From the NCBI RefSeq assembly GCF_008923245.1, contig NZ_WBOS01000018.1, forward strand, positions 1-64,000: a DNA stretch of 64,000 nucleotides, written 5' to 3'. Shown piece by piece: positions 16,594 through 25,680 of this stretch. Below the pieces are notes generated by a model. It had not been told where the DNA came from, did no database searches, and saw only the letters and a program-made list of their open reading frames with translations. Numbering within the stretch: position 1 is the stretch's first letter; each line of letters starts with the position of its first letter. The position numbers and the translations under genes were made by a program. This stretch comes from Cytobacillus depressus. GTDB lineage: Bacteria > Bacillota > Bacilli > Bacillales > Cytobacillaceae.

Positions 16594-17745
16594 TTAATTC
16601 AAAGGAACATACCCTGTCCGATCAATAATTTCCTGGCCCTGATCTGATAGCATCCAGTCAATGAACGCTTGGATATGCGTGTTTTGGCTCCCGCCTGTGA
16701 TAACGTAGAAGTTACTTACGAGTGGATACGTTTCATTTTGAATATTTTCTTTTGCCGGAGGAACCCCTTCAACAGCAATGTGTTTGATTTTTCCATTATG
16801 AACCATCTCCTGGGAGAAATGTCTAAAGGAATAGCCAATAGCATTTGTCCGGTTCTGATAATTGGTCGTTTCTCTAATGATGCCGCCCATCCCAGAAACA
16901 ATATCCTTGGAAGGCGGGTCCATTAACGGGATGCCATTCATGACCTTAATTAAAGTTGATTGGCTTCCGCTGCCTTCCGGACGCTGGAACGCACGGATTT
17001 CCTCATCCTTTCCACCTACTTCCTTCCAGTTCGTAATTTTACCCGAATAGATGCCTTGGATCTGTTCAATTGATAATTTCTCTATTGGATTATCCGCATG
17101 AACAAAGAACACGAAGGCCTCCCGGCCAATGGGTGTCAAGGTTAACTCACCCCCACGGCTTTTGGCACTGCTCATCTGTTGCTCCGACGGGTGAGCTATA
17201 AACACCATGTCGACCTCACTATTTATTAAACGGTCAAAGGCATGACTTGTTTGGCTAGAGAGAACGACACCATCAAGATCGTATAATGGATACTCCCTTT
17301 CTGGGTACACCGCCTGAACAAAAGCTGCGTAAACAGGATATAAGGCGGTTGCACCGTCTAGTTTTGGAAGATTGTCCTCAATCTTAAACGTAGATGGCTC
17401 TTCTAAATGGACCAATTTCGTATTTTTTACAAACGGAAGATATTCGGATAAATCTACATCTTGTGTGCTTACGACCTCAATACTTTTAAGATAAGCCTGG
17501 TAGCCTTCATAAACTGCAACGGAAATCACACATAATGAGAAAAAGGCTATCACACTAAACTTCGGAACTTTTTTCTTTGCCTTCCCATAGATAGCAAGAA
17601 TGATCGTGATTATCAGCCCAACCGTAATCGCCGGAATAAAAATAGAATAAAACTCTGCTTTTCCTGTTAGTAAAGATATAATCGTCGCAACAAATCCCAC
17701 AAAGCCTAACACAATAACTGTGAGGAAGGCGGTGAATAGTTTCAT
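16594..17745 (-). CDS. PstS-like substrate-binding domain protein with N-terminal membrane anchor
   Basis: A 383-residue protein. Three hydrophobic segments in the first 90 residues anchor it in the membrane. The remainder is a phosphate-binding-protein-like domain with LDGATALYPVYAAFV, IYSGKITNWKEVGG and RPEGSGSQSTLIK, the ligand-loop pattern of PstS proteins. No pstCAB genes are near, so it may be a stand-alone sensor or phosphate-scavenging protein rather than part of a full ABC importer. The ATG follows AGGAGGAGAAAAG. Ligand phosphate is inferred from family. Confidence 0.87.
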   Translation of the reverse strand: MKLFTAFLTVIVLGFVGFVATIISLLTGKAEFYSIFIPAITVGLIITIILAIYGKAKKKVPKFSVIAFFSLCVISVAVYEGYQAYLKSIEVVSTQDVDLSEYLPFVKNTKLVHLEEPSTFKIEDNLPKLDGATALYPVYAAFVQAVYPEREYPLYDLDGVVLSSQTSHAFDRLINSEVDMVFIAHPSEQQMSSAKSRGGELTLTPIGREAFVFFVHADNPIEKLSIEQIQGIYSGKITNWKEVGGKDEEIRAFQRPEGSGSQSTLIKVMNGIPLMDPPSKDIVSGMGGIIRETTNYQNRTNAIGYSFRHFSQEMVHNGKIKHIAVEGVPPAKENIQNETYPLVSNFYVITGGSQNTHIQAFIDWMLSDQGQEIIDRTGYVPLN

Positions 17746-18119
17746 CTTTTCTCCTCCTAGGAATAATCAGTATTCCTTGAATACTTACTTCTTTTTTGTT
17801 GTTTCCTTTATTCGAATCAATGTCGTTTCTATCGTTCTCTTTTAATACAATATTACTTGAAAATATAAATTTTTCCGATACTTTAATAGAAAAATCCTAT
17901 GTTCGAACTCCTGATATTTGAATATGGATCTACAAAAATGCAAAAAAGAATAAAGGAGATTGTGGAGGATTGGTAAATTTCAGTTCTTCAAATAATAAGA
18001 TTATTAGAAGAAGGAAATCTATGTGTAATTAGTGATGTAAGTTTATGTCTTTTATGTAATAATTATATTTTATAGAAATATAAATTTACAATTCATACGT
18101 AGTGAAAGTGGGAATCATA
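17746..18119. other. Intergenic stretch, nothing supported
   Basis: AT-rich DNA between divergent genes. No frame, hairpin with T run, or clear promoter hexamer pair was found. Confidence 0.4.
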
Positions 18120-18560
18120 ATGGCAACGGGAACACATACAGTAGAAATTCCAGTAGATGTACAAGCAGTTTGGGATTATGTCAGTGATCTTGAAAAATGG
18201 GCAACGACAGTACCAGCCTATAAAGAACATGAAATCATAAATGACAAGCAATCTATTTGGACATTTGAAGGTAGTATGAAAGGTATTAAAAAAACAATAC
18301 AAGCGCAGGTAGATATTACCGAATGGAATGAACCTTCAAATATTAAGTTTGAACTAAAAGGTTTATCAGATAATTTTACAGGCAGCGGTCACTTTACTGC
18401 AGAAGATGTTAATGGTAAAACAACAATGACTTGTACCGTGGAAGTCCATGCAGGTGGATTATCGGGTGCGGTGTTAACGCCAATTATTAAATGGGCTGTT
18501 CCAAAAGTAGCATCTCGTTTAACAGAATCAATCGCACGTAAAATTGCAGTATTCTCATAG
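18120..18560 (+). CDS. SRPBCC family protein (CoxG-like)
   Basis: A 146-residue START/Bet v1-like fold protein of the CoxG / carbon monoxide dehydrogenase subunit G family. THTVEIPVDVQAVWDYVSDLEKWATTVPAY at the N terminus is the family opening and a long C-terminal helix follows (IIKWAVPKVASRLTESIARKI). These bind hydrophobic ligands or membranes; no CODH genes are near, so the specific role is unknown. ATG 18120 after AAAGTGGGA is preferred over the GTG at 18102. Confidence 0.87.
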   Translation: MATGTHTVEIPVDVQAVWDYVSDLEKWATTVPAYKEHEIINDKQSIWTFEGSMKGIKKTIQAQVDITEWNEPSNIKFELKGLSDNFTGSGHFTAEDVNGKTTMTCTVEVHAGGLSGAVLTPIIKWAVPKVASRLTESIARKIAVFS

Positions 18561-18759
18561 TTTTCAAAGATTGAAAGTCGCTTCATAAGCAAAGATGTTA
18601 ACAATCTGATATAAACCAATGTAATGATAAAGAGTTCTGGAGTTATTCCATTATAGGGCGCTATTTTTTGAATAAAACTTAGATTATTAAACGACTTTAT
18701 TGTTATATTTTTTAGTATAGTGAAGGATCTTACATTAAAAATTAAACAACTATATTTTT

Positions 18760-18787
18760 AACCCCGTCCTAAATTTAGAACGGGGTT
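18760..18787. terminator. Hairpin between convergent genes
   Basis: AACCCCGT pairs with ACGGGGTT. The T run is better on the minus-strand side. Confidence 0.55.
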
Positions 18788-18914
18788 ATGCTTGTTTGAG
18801 CTTATAAAATAAATAACTTTATTGCCTTTTTACAATTTTCTCGGTAGTGTAAGCGAGAAATTAGGCTTTTTCTTCAAAATGCCAGTTAGTGGTCGGTGTA
18901 TTCTATAATATAAA

Positions 18915-19181
18915 TTATAGTCTAACCTTAACCTCAGTACCGTCCTTAGCTTTGACATCTACTAGCACGATTCCCAGTTCCTTGACGATAGGCTTTAGCG
19001 TTTTTTTGTCTATTAGTGGAAAGGTAAAGTCCAGTTTATTTCTTTCGAAGTGCTCTTTTGTCCATTTGTTTGCATTTTGCTGAAAAAATTTTGAAAACAA
19101 AATGGAAATAACAATGTTTAAAATAGCATATGGAATTGGGAGGGGAAACCGAACGTCTTTTGCTTTTACTTTTACATGCAT
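18915..19181 (-). CDS. Small conserved-looking membrane-anchored protein, unrecognised
   Basis: An 88-residue protein beginning MHVKVKAKDVRFPLPIP, with one hydrophobic segment (ILNIVISILFSKFF) and a C terminus VDVKAKDGTEVKVRL whose strand pattern echoes its N terminus. I do not assign a family. The longer frame to 19256 is unlikely because it would overlap a preceding coding remnant. A weak ribosome site precedes the ATG. Confidence 0.5.
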   Translation of the reverse strand: MHVKVKAKDVRFPLPIPYAILNIVISILFSKFFQQNANKWTKEHFERNKLDFTFPLIDKKTLKPIVKELGIVLVDVKAKDGTEVKVRL

Positions 19182-19194
19182 CATTAGCAAACCG

Positions 19195-19281
19195 CTAATC
19201 AATGATGACCGAAACGGTATCCCCGTTTGCCGATTTATTATCAACAATTTGGCCATCTAAATTTTTGCTTTTCTGTTTCAT
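19195..19281 (-). pseudogene. Remnant of an upstream partner gene
   Basis: The frame ends in DGQIVDNKSANGDTVSVIID, resembling the C-terminal DGTxVxVxL ending of the next gene, and stops 13 bases before it. Only about 28 codons with an ATG remain. It is probably the tail of a 5'-deleted cotranscribed gene. Confidence 0.3.
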
Positions 19282-19401
19282 CACCTGGCAATAGTACAAA
19301 AAAGCACAAGAGGCCTGAGAAACAGTGGGAACGTCGAAAAAATTGGTTATTTTGTTGAGTGAAAAAAGTTTGTTCAATTTTGTAAAAGTGAGGGAATGCT
19401 T

Positions 19402-19866
19402 ATGTCATCTTATTTCTTTGAAAATGGGTTACATGGGGAAAATGCTCATGTTGACCCCTTGGAGGTATTTGAGGGTTTACGGTGGGAGATGGCTGGGGAA
19501 AAACCCGTAAACTGTCCATATTCAGTGTGGCAGATTCTAAACCATATGATTTTCTGGCAAGATTTCTATCTTGCCTACCTTAAAGGTAGGGTGCCCAATC
19601 ATCCAGAACATGACGAAGACTCATGGCCCGATGAAACAGCTCCGTCATATGAAACTGAATGGAGTGACACTCTTTTTCTATTCAGTAAGGGGCTAAAGGA
19701 AGCTGAAAACGAAGCAAAAAAAGATTTAATGGAACTGAAAGACGCAGGATTGGAAAGGACTCGTGGTGACCTTTTAGCCACTCTTATGGCACACAACAGT
19801 TATCATACTGGACAGATAGCACTGATTCGGCAATTAATTGCCGAATGGCCTCCACCTTCTTGGTGA
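19402..19866 (+). CDS. DinB/YfiT-like family protein
   Basis: A 154-residue four-helix-bundle protein of the DinB superfamily. Metal ligands are the histidine in QILNHMIFWQDFYL (near residue 50) and the pair in AHNSYHTGQI near the C terminus. In Bacillus such proteins are putative metal-dependent hydrolases or thiol transferases. ATG 19402 was chosen because AGTGAGGGA lies six bases before it; ATG 19396 is two codons upstream. Stands alone. Confidence 0.88.
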   Translation: MSSYFFENGLHGENAHVDPLEVFEGLRWEMAGEKPVNCPYSVWQILNHMIFWQDFYLAYLKGRVPNHPEHDEDSWPDETAPSYETEWSDTLFLFSKGLKEAENEAKKDLMELKDAGLERTRGDLLATLMAHNSYHTGQIALIRQLIAEWPPPSW

Positions 19867-20058
19867 TACTAGGTAGCTAACCGGTTACCGTTTTGAGTTT
19901 TGAAAGTTCAACATTCGGGCACGATTATTGGGTATTTATTGATAAGATTGTGAAAGATTGTACTTAATCTAAGGGGGAATATTAGTTAAACAAGTATGTA
20001 AAAATAAAAGGGCAGTATCTTTTTTTTCTAAGGCACTGTCCCTTTTGCTTTGACTTAT

Positions 20059-20676
20059 CTATTTTTTTAACCCAGCTGCAAAAAAGGGTCCATTTACTGT
20101 TATGGTTGATAGAATTCGAGCCATTTCATGAGGAGATTCTTTCCTGCCACTGTTTAACCATTGTTGAATTACTCCTATATGTGCAGAAGCAACATAAGAA
20201 GCAAAATATTGTGATGGAACAAGTAAATTTTCCTCCTTAAAAAGTGCGTTTGGTTCATTTTCAAACAGTGTTTTCCACATAAAATCTTTCAGCCTTGTTT
20301 GAAATGATAAATCACCTTTTGGACCTAACACAGCTCTCATAAAATCACTATTTTCATTTAGATATTCAAAAATTAAAACTGCAAGGGGAAATGGTGTTGC
20401 AATCGGTGAGTTGGTTTCAAGTGCATCGATAACATCTGGGATGTTCTGTTTTGCAATTCTGGACATCTCAAACATAATTTCGTCTTCGCATTTAGTCATT
20501 AAATCGAATTTGTCTTGATAGTGTGCATAAAATGTTCCTCGATTAATTCTCGCTCTGGTTGTTATGTCTTTAACTGTAATTGCCTCAAAACCTTTTTCGT
20601 CGATTAATACCACTAGTGCATCTCGGATTGCTCCTTTTGTCCGAATGATTCGTAAATCCGTATTACTATCTCGCAA
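20059..20676 (-). CDS. TetR family regulator (YhgD-like)
   Basis: A 205-residue TetR repressor. The N-terminal helix-turn-helix (ITVKDITTRARINRGTFYAHYQDK, residues about 33-56) is canonical. The C-terminal half matches the type found next to YhgE-like transport proteins. It is divergent from a yhgE-like gene with a palindrome between them, so it most likely represses that gene and itself. TTG start after AAGGAGGGAG. The ligand is unknown. Confidence 0.92.
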   Translation of the reverse strand: MRDSNTDLRIIRTKGAIRDALVVLIDEKGFEAITVKDITTRARINRGTFYAHYQDKFDLMTKCEDEIMFEMSRIAKQNIPDVIDALETNSPIATPFPLAVLIFEYLNENSDFMRAVLGPKGDLSFQTRLKDFMWKTLFENEPNALFKEENLLVPSQYFASYVASAHIGVIQQWLNSGRKESPHEMARILSTITVNGPFFAAGLKK

Positions 20677-20788
20677 ACTACTCCCTCCTTAATTTTACCC
20701 AACACATTTATAAAAGGTGTTCCGTAACCAACACATCTGCCATTTTTGATTATTGAAGAGAAAAGGATTCAATTATAAAATTTTAAAT

Positions 20789-20817
20789 ATAATAAACAAC
20801 AGGTTGTTCGTTATTAT
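20789..20817. promoter_or_regulatory. TetR operator upstream of the yhgE-like gene
   Basis: Near-perfect palindrome ATAATAAACAAC-N2-GTTGTTCGTTATTAT, 26 bases before the yhgE-like ATG and in the divergent promoter region. Confidence 0.65.
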
Positions 20818-20842
20818 AGCAAAAAATAAGGGAGGATAAAAT

Positions 20843-22036
20843 ATGTTCAAAAACAAAGTGTTTTTAATTTCACCCATTATCGCATTAGCAGTTATTTTTA
20901 TCTTTTCACTAACATTATTTCCATCGGTTCAACCTCAACCAAAAAATTTGCCTATTGCCATTGTAAATGAGGATGTAGGGGTTGAAATTCCTAATCAACC
21001 AAAGATGAATATGGGTCAAACAATCGTTGACATGATACAAAAAAATTCAAATAAAACAACTGATGAAGACCCCGCTGTAAAATGGGTTGTAGTAAAAAGT
21101 TCAGAGGAAGTACAAAAAGGGTTAGATAAGCAAGAATATTATGCAGCATTAGTCATCCCGAAAGATTTCAGTGCTAAACAGGCTTCCTTACAGACTGCTA
21201 CACCTTCATCGTCCGAAGTTGAAATATTTATTAATCAAGGTATGAATCCGGCAGCATCAGCCGCTGCGGGGCAAATATTGAACGGGGTAGTTGACAATAT
21301 GAATAATAATATTCGTACACAACTGCTTGATGGTTTTGAAAAGCAAGGAGCAACATTAACAGCAAAGCAAGCTAAAAGCCTAGCAAATCCTTTTACAAAA
21401 AAAGTCACTAATGTTAATGAAGTTGGCACTAATAGTGCAAACGGAAATTCTCCTGTTTCCTTATTTCAACCATTATGGATAGCAAGTTTGGCAAGTGCTG
21501 CTATTATCATTATCGCTTTTAGTAAATTATCCATTACAAATCGGAAAGAGAATCTTATCATAAAGATAGGACAAATAGTAATGGGGGCAATGGTAGCCCT
21601 TGTCGTTGGATTTGGTTTACCTTGGTTGGCAGATCGGATGATAGGACTTCATATTCCACATTATCTGGATACAGCTTTATTCCTATCGATTACTTCTTTT
21701 AGCTTTTTCCTAATGATTTTAGCTGTACTTTCGTTGTTGGGAATCAAAAGTATTGCTGTTTTTGCCTTAATGTTATTTTTTGGAGCACCATTGCTTGCTA
21801 TGGCTCCAGAAATGATGTCACCATTTTATCGAGATTGGGTTTATTCTTGGTTGCCAATGCGATTCATGATACAAGGTTTGCGTGAACTGTTCTTCTTCGG
21901 AAAGGGATTAACTTGGAGTTCACCTTTATCTACCCTTGTATGGATTGGAGTAGTAAGCATGGTAATCATACTAACTTCTGCTTTAAAAGTTAATTCAATA
22001 AAAGAGAAAACACAAACTGAAAAATTAGAGGCATAA
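20843..22036 (+). CDS. YhgE/Pip-like ABC-2 family membrane protein
   Basis: A 397-residue membrane protein. One N-terminal span is followed by an extracytoplasmic domain of about 190 residues starting with PKNLPIAIVNEDVGVEIP, the YhgE/Pip N-terminal signature. Five to six C-terminal spans of the ABC-2 permease type complete it. It is shorter than classical YhgE (over 700 residues) because the long coiled-coil middle is missing. The function may be export or cell-envelope related; the divergent TetR gene suggests induction by a toxic compound. Strong ribosome site GGGAGGATAAAAT. Confidence 0.88.
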   Translation: MFKNKVFLISPIIALAVIFIFSLTLFPSVQPQPKNLPIAIVNEDVGVEIPNQPKMNMGQTIVDMIQKNSNKTTDEDPAVKWVVVKSSEEVQKGLDKQEYYAALVIPKDFSAKQASLQTATPSSSEVEIFINQGMNPAASAAAGQILNGVVDNMNNNIRTQLLDGFEKQGATLTAKQAKSLANPFTKKVTNVNEVGTNSANGNSPVSLFQPLWIASLASAAIIIIAFSKLSITNRKENLIIKIGQIVMGAMVALVVGFGLPWLADRMIGLHIPHYLDTALFLSITSFSFFLMILAVLSLLGIKSIAVFALMLFFGAPLLAMAPEMMSPFYRDWVYSWLPMRFMIQGLRELFFFGKGLTWSSPLSTLVWIGVVSMVIILTSALKVNSIKEKTQTEKLEA

Positions 22037-22040
22037 CAAT

Positions 22041-22077
22041 AAACAAGTCGTTTCCTTGAGGGAAAACGGCTTGTTTT
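22041..22077 (+). terminator. Terminator after the yhgE-like gene
   Basis: AAACAAGTCGTTT pairs with AAACGGCTTGTTT, followed by TAG. Confidence 0.75.
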
Positions 22078-22352
22078 AGATAAAGTTTGTGAACACACGC
22101 ACTTAAACTAAAAGGTGCGTGAATTGAATGGTGTAAAGTTTTTTATGTGGTTCAATTAAAATGGTATATAGGAGTAAAGGTATTTAATGGCCCGCCTGGT
22201 TAAAGGATTTGGGGCCTTTTTTTATGTCTAAATAATCTTATAACAAAACTGCCCATTTTGTAATGATTATCAAAATTAGATTTAGTGTATTTTTGCATAT
22301 ATTAAATTTCTTAATCAAAGTATTTTAATCATAATATTACCTTGACAGTCAC

Positions 22353-22378
22353 AGTAATGTGTCGTGCTGCATATTACT
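22353..22378 (+). promoter_or_regulatory. PadR operator of the second PadR module
   Basis: Dyad AGTAATGTG-N8-CATATTACT with eight of nine arm positions paired, 16 bases upstream of the padR ATG. A TTGACA lies at 22342-22347 just before it. A weaker GGCCC/GGGCC hairpin with T run at 22189-22223 precedes the region. Confidence 0.6.
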
Positions 22379-22394
22379 ATATGGAGGTGATGAT

Positions 22395-22724
22395 ATGAGC
22401 GAGAACAAGATCACATCCGACCTGCTTCGTGGCCATACTGATACGATGATTTTACGGCTCTTATCCGAAGCTGATCGTTACGGATACGAAATTGTTAAGC
22501 TGATTGCCGAACGCTCGGGCGGCAAGTATGAGTTAAAGGAAGCCACGATGTACTCAAGCGTTCGGCGACTTGAAGCAGACGGCGATATCGAGTGGTACTG
22601 GGGGGATGAATCTCAAGGAGGACGACGTAAGTATTTTAAAATTACCGAAAAGGGTAAAGCTACTTACGCCAACAACAAAAGCAATTGGGAGTATGCAAAG
22701 CGCGTGCTAGAAAAATTATTTTAA
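22395..22724 (+). CDS. PadR family transcriptional regulator
   Basis: A 109-residue PadR protein with the family core DTMILRLLSEADRYGYEIVKLIAERS and EATMYSSVRRLEADGDIEWYW. The frame opens at 22359, but ATG 22395 directly follows GGAGGTGAT and is the evident start. It forms an operon with the following HAAS/pentapeptide gene, 16 bases downstream. It is more GC-rich than its neighbours, hinting at acquisition. Autorepression through the dyad upstream is expected for the family. Confidence 0.93.
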   Translation: MSENKITSDLLRGHTDTMILRLLSEADRYGYEIVKLIAERSGGKYELKEATMYSSVRRLEADGDIEWYWGDESQGGRRKYFKITEKGKATYANNKSNWEYAKRVLEKLF

Positions 22725-22740
22725 GGAGATGTGATGGTAT

Positions 22741-23602
22741 GAACGAGAAATTAACCCAATACGTGAATGGCGTTTTTGCACCATATAATGGGATAAAAAG
22801 CGCTGCCGACCTAAAGGCTGATCTGCTCTCCGATCTACAGGAACGATTCAGTGAACTAAAAAAGGAAGGTAAGGACGATGAAACAGCCTTTGAGATGACT
22901 ATTGATAGCATCGGCAACATCGAACAAACGGTACAGGAGGTTGCCAACCTATCCCGCTCACTGGAGCGCCAGGTGCTAACAAACTTCAGCGCGAGCAACT
23001 TACCAAATAGTGACTTCGTGGGTGTTACCGCACATAAAGGAAAATTTGTGGCGAGCGCATTGCGCGGCTCCGACTTTTCCGGCGCGGACCTAACCGGCAC
23101 CTTATTTAAGTCAAGCGATGTGAGTGAAGCCAATTTTGACAACGCAAATCTGACAGACTGCAACTTCTCCGCCATTGACCTTACAGATTCAAGCTTCAAT
23201 AAATCAATCCTTGTGCGTACAAACTTCAGCAAGTCAGGGCTCTACGGAGTAAAATTCAGAGGTGTAACACTGACCGATGTCATGTTGACCATGACCGACC
23301 TTAGAAAAACAATCTTTGAAAATTGTCTCTTTGACGGTGTGGACTTCAAAAATTCCGATCTGACAGGGCTGTGTCTAGATGGTCAGACCTTTATCGGCGT
23401 AAAGTTTGACAAGGCGGCGCTAAAAGAAGTTTCGTTTAGAGGCGCAACACTCAAAAATGTATCTTTCCAGGGGGGTACCTTGTCAAAGAAATATTACCGT
23501 GCTATTAAATCCATCTGTTTTGATGGCGCAATGATGGATAAACTGACCTATGCCGCTCTAAAAGGCATAGAAGCAGATTTATCAAAGGTTACTGTTATAT
23601 AA
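22741..23602 (+). CDS. HAAS-type domain plus pentapeptide-repeat protein
   Basis: A 286-residue protein. The first 80 residues (LTQYVNGVFAPYNGIKSAADLKADLLSDLQERF) form a helical domain like those encoded beside PadR regulators. Residues about 85-240 are pentapeptide repeats of the A(N/D)LxX type (for example SDFSGADLTGTLF, ANFDNANLTDCNF), forming a right-handed beta helix. No membrane span is seen. Start ATG 22741 follows AAGGAGATG; the longer frame overlaps padR. Some pentapeptide proteins mimic DNA and protect gyrase, but nothing here proves that role. Confidence 0.87.
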
Positions 23603-23687
23603 AGAGGAGAAGATTTCGAGGTTGTTTAAAAGGCAGCATAGCGATTTAAGTAGCCCTTAGCTTATGTTCAAAAGAGAGGTTAAAGTT

Positions 23688-24221
23688 ATGGTAGACGTAA
23701 TTATTCTAAATGGTGGATCGAGTTCCGGGAAATCTACTATTGCAAAGTGTCTCCAGAATTTATTGCCAACGCCATGGTTAAGGTTTAGTATCGACGATTT
23801 AATCGACGCCATGCCCGATGCAATGTTGAAAGCAGACAGCGGAATTAAATTCGGTGACGATGGCTCTGTAAGTCCAGGTACGGAATTTCGCACATTGGAA
23901 TTTGCATGGATGCACGGTATTGGGGAGAAGGTCCGTAGAGGAGCCCAAGTGATTATCGAAGATGTCTTCATTAGTGGTGTAGAAGCCTGTAATCGCTGGG
24001 AAGTCTCTTTGGAAGGGTTACAGGTGCTATGGGTGGGTGTTTTCTGTGATCCCACCGTAGCGTCTGCTCGAGAGCGCGAACGAGGGGACCGCGTTACAGG
24101 AATGGCAGTTTCACAAGCGACTACGGTTCATGTGGGCATACATTATGACATTATAGTCGACACAACTAAGACATCCCCAGAAGAATGTGCCCGGATTATC
24201 AGGCAAAGAATCAACCCATGA
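23688..24221 (+). CDS. Chloramphenicol phosphotransferase-like P-loop kinase
   Basis: A 177-residue protein matching the chloramphenicol phosphotransferase family (PF07931) along its whole length. It has the Walker A loop NGGSSSGKSTIA, the catalytic-Asp region RFSIDDLIDAMP, RALE-like TEFRTLEFAW and the C-terminal RERGDRVTGMA and YDIIVDTT segments. The Streptomyces member phosphorylates chloramphenicol. In Bacillus such genes are not always resistance determinants. ATG 23688 after AAGAGAGG is preferred to 23664. It lies 85 bases after the pentapeptide gene, probably a separate unit. Confidence 0.9.
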   Translation: MVDVIILNGGSSSGKSTIAKCLQNLLPTPWLRFSIDDLIDAMPDAMLKADSGIKFGDDGSVSPGTEFRTLEFAWMHGIGEKVRRGAQVIIEDVFISGVEACNRWEVSLEGLQVLWVGVFCDPTVASARERERGDRVTGMAVSQATTVHVGIHYDIIVDTTKTSPEECARIIRQRINP

Positions 24222-24325
24222 GGGCCTACGAGGAGCTTTTCAGCAACCGGGACATTTCTGCAATATCGCTCAACCCAGATGTACAGAACGGTTATCAGCA
24301 ATCTGGCACTTTAATGAAGCAATGA

Positions 24326-24370
24326 AAAAAGCCTTGTTTCTCAGCATTAAATGGAGAAATAAGGCTTTTT
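24326..24370 (+). terminator. Terminator after the kinase gene
   Basis: AAAAAGCCTT pairs with AAGGCTTTTT around an inner TTTCTC/GAGAAA stem. Confidence 0.82.
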
Positions 24371-24483
24371 AATATTGAAATTTCCTTAACGCTGTAAATC
24401 CGATTTCCTGGCGCTACCCCTATAAGCCACTAAATTGATTGAACTTTAATTGGTGGCTAGTAAACAAAATATTAGAAGGTTTT

Positions 24484-25680
24484 TTACAAACCTCCTGGCG
24501 TTCTTACACTTAATGGAATGTTTTCATATTCTTTAGGATTTAATTGGTAGACAGATTCATCTGCCACACCATTAATGATACCCATAAGACCTGTTTCAAC
24601 CGTTTTTACTAATTGGCCTTTCTTCTTTTGTCCGAAGGTCTGCGTTTGGCCGCTTACTTCAAAAAGAACTGTCCCACTTCCATTTAACGCAAATGAACCT
24701 AAAGCAGTACCTGGTAGGTCAATATTTTGATCATATAATGAAATATTTGTAAAAACTGAATTACCTTTTGCTTGTAAAGCATTATAGGCTGCTAAATTCA
24801 ATTGGCGTGAGAAGTCGTAATGGAAGTTATCTGCGTATGCGGCATACTTTTGACCGCCAGGACTGTTAGGGTTCGTAACGAATTTTCCTGAGATTGACAT
24901 CGTTACTCGATCATCCGTTCCTTCTACATAAGGGAATCCTTGGTGGTGGAGATCAACGAATACATCCACATTTCCAAACTGCGCCTTCAAGTCCTTGTAT
25001 ACATCTCTTACCGTTTGGGCTTCAGGTGTAACATACCAGCCGTATTTATTAGATGCTCCCGGAAAATCCTCTGCCTTTGGAACATAGTTCAGGTCTGGGT
25101 TGAAATCTCGGTTCACGTCAAAGCCTGGTTTCGTATCATAATTCCAGATTCCTGGATAGGAATAATAGTTCCATGCAGGCTTTGCATTTGAAAGTTGTGG
25201 AAATTTAGCAACGACCTCTGTCCAATTCATTTCATTTGCGCGGCGGCTCAGCTCAGAACCATCCACGTTCATCATAGGAATTACAACAATTGTAAGCTCG
25301 TCTAAGATTTTTCTCGTTTCTGGAGAATTGCTGGATCCAAGATTCTGTAGAATGTTAAGGAGAGCAACTGTTCCTGTTTTCTCATTCCCATGGATTTCAC
25401 TCTGGATCAGCACAACCTTCTTTCCATGACCAACAGAGACCTTATAAATGCCACGTCCTTGATTCGTATACCCAGCTGTTTCAACACTTACTTTTCCTTG
25501 GCTCGATTTTTGAATCTGCTCTAGTTTCTTACTGAGTTCTTCATAGTTAATGAAGCCTTCAATTGATAGATTTTCCCCTTGCTGCGGACTTGGTCCTTGA
25601 TTAGCTGAACCCATTGTAGGAACCGCAAATAAAGATGCAGCCAAAGCTGTTGAACTTAACACCTTCCAAACCTTTTTCAT
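24484..25680 (-). CDS. Secreted M14 family zinc carboxypeptidase
   Basis: A 398-residue protein. The signal peptide MKKVWKVLSSTALAASLFAVP ends around GSAN. The mature part is an M14 peptidase with zinc ligands in SEIHGNEKTG and VDLHHQGFP, the substrate loops NVDGSE and FDVNRDFNPD, and the catalytic glutamate in LFEVSGQ. It should remove C-terminal residues from peptides outside the cell. ATG at 25680 follows GGAGGGATTAAG; the five-codon TTG extension is not needed. Single gene. Confidence 0.92.
   Translation of the reverse strand: MKKVWKVLSSTALAASLFAVPTMGSANQGPSPQQGENLSIEGFINYEELSKKLEQIQKSSQGKVSVETAGYTNQGRGIYKVSVGHGKKVVLIQSEIHGNEKTGTVALLNILQNLGSSNSPETRKILDELTIVVIPMMNVDGSELSRRANEMNWTEVVAKFPQLSNAKPAWNYYSYPGIWNYDTKPGFDVNRDFNPDLNYVPKAEDFPGASNKYGWYVTPEAQTVRDVYKDLKAQFGNVDVFVDLHHQGFPYVEGTDDRVTMSISGKFVTNPNSPGGQKYAAYADNFHYDFSRQLNLAAYNALQAKGNSVFTNISLYDQNIDLPGTALGSFALNGSGTVLFEVSGQTQTFGQKKKGQLVKTVETGLMGIINGVADESVYQLNPKEYENIPLSVRTPGGL

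Noticed and set aside
22660-23232. 190-codon minus-strand frame
   Set aside because: Antisense to the pentapeptide-repeat gene, whose regular codon pattern leaves the opposite frame open.
24218-24325. 35-codon frame overlapping the kinase stop codon
   Set aside because: Starts at an ATGA overlap but has no separate ribosome site and no recognisable features. Left unannotated.
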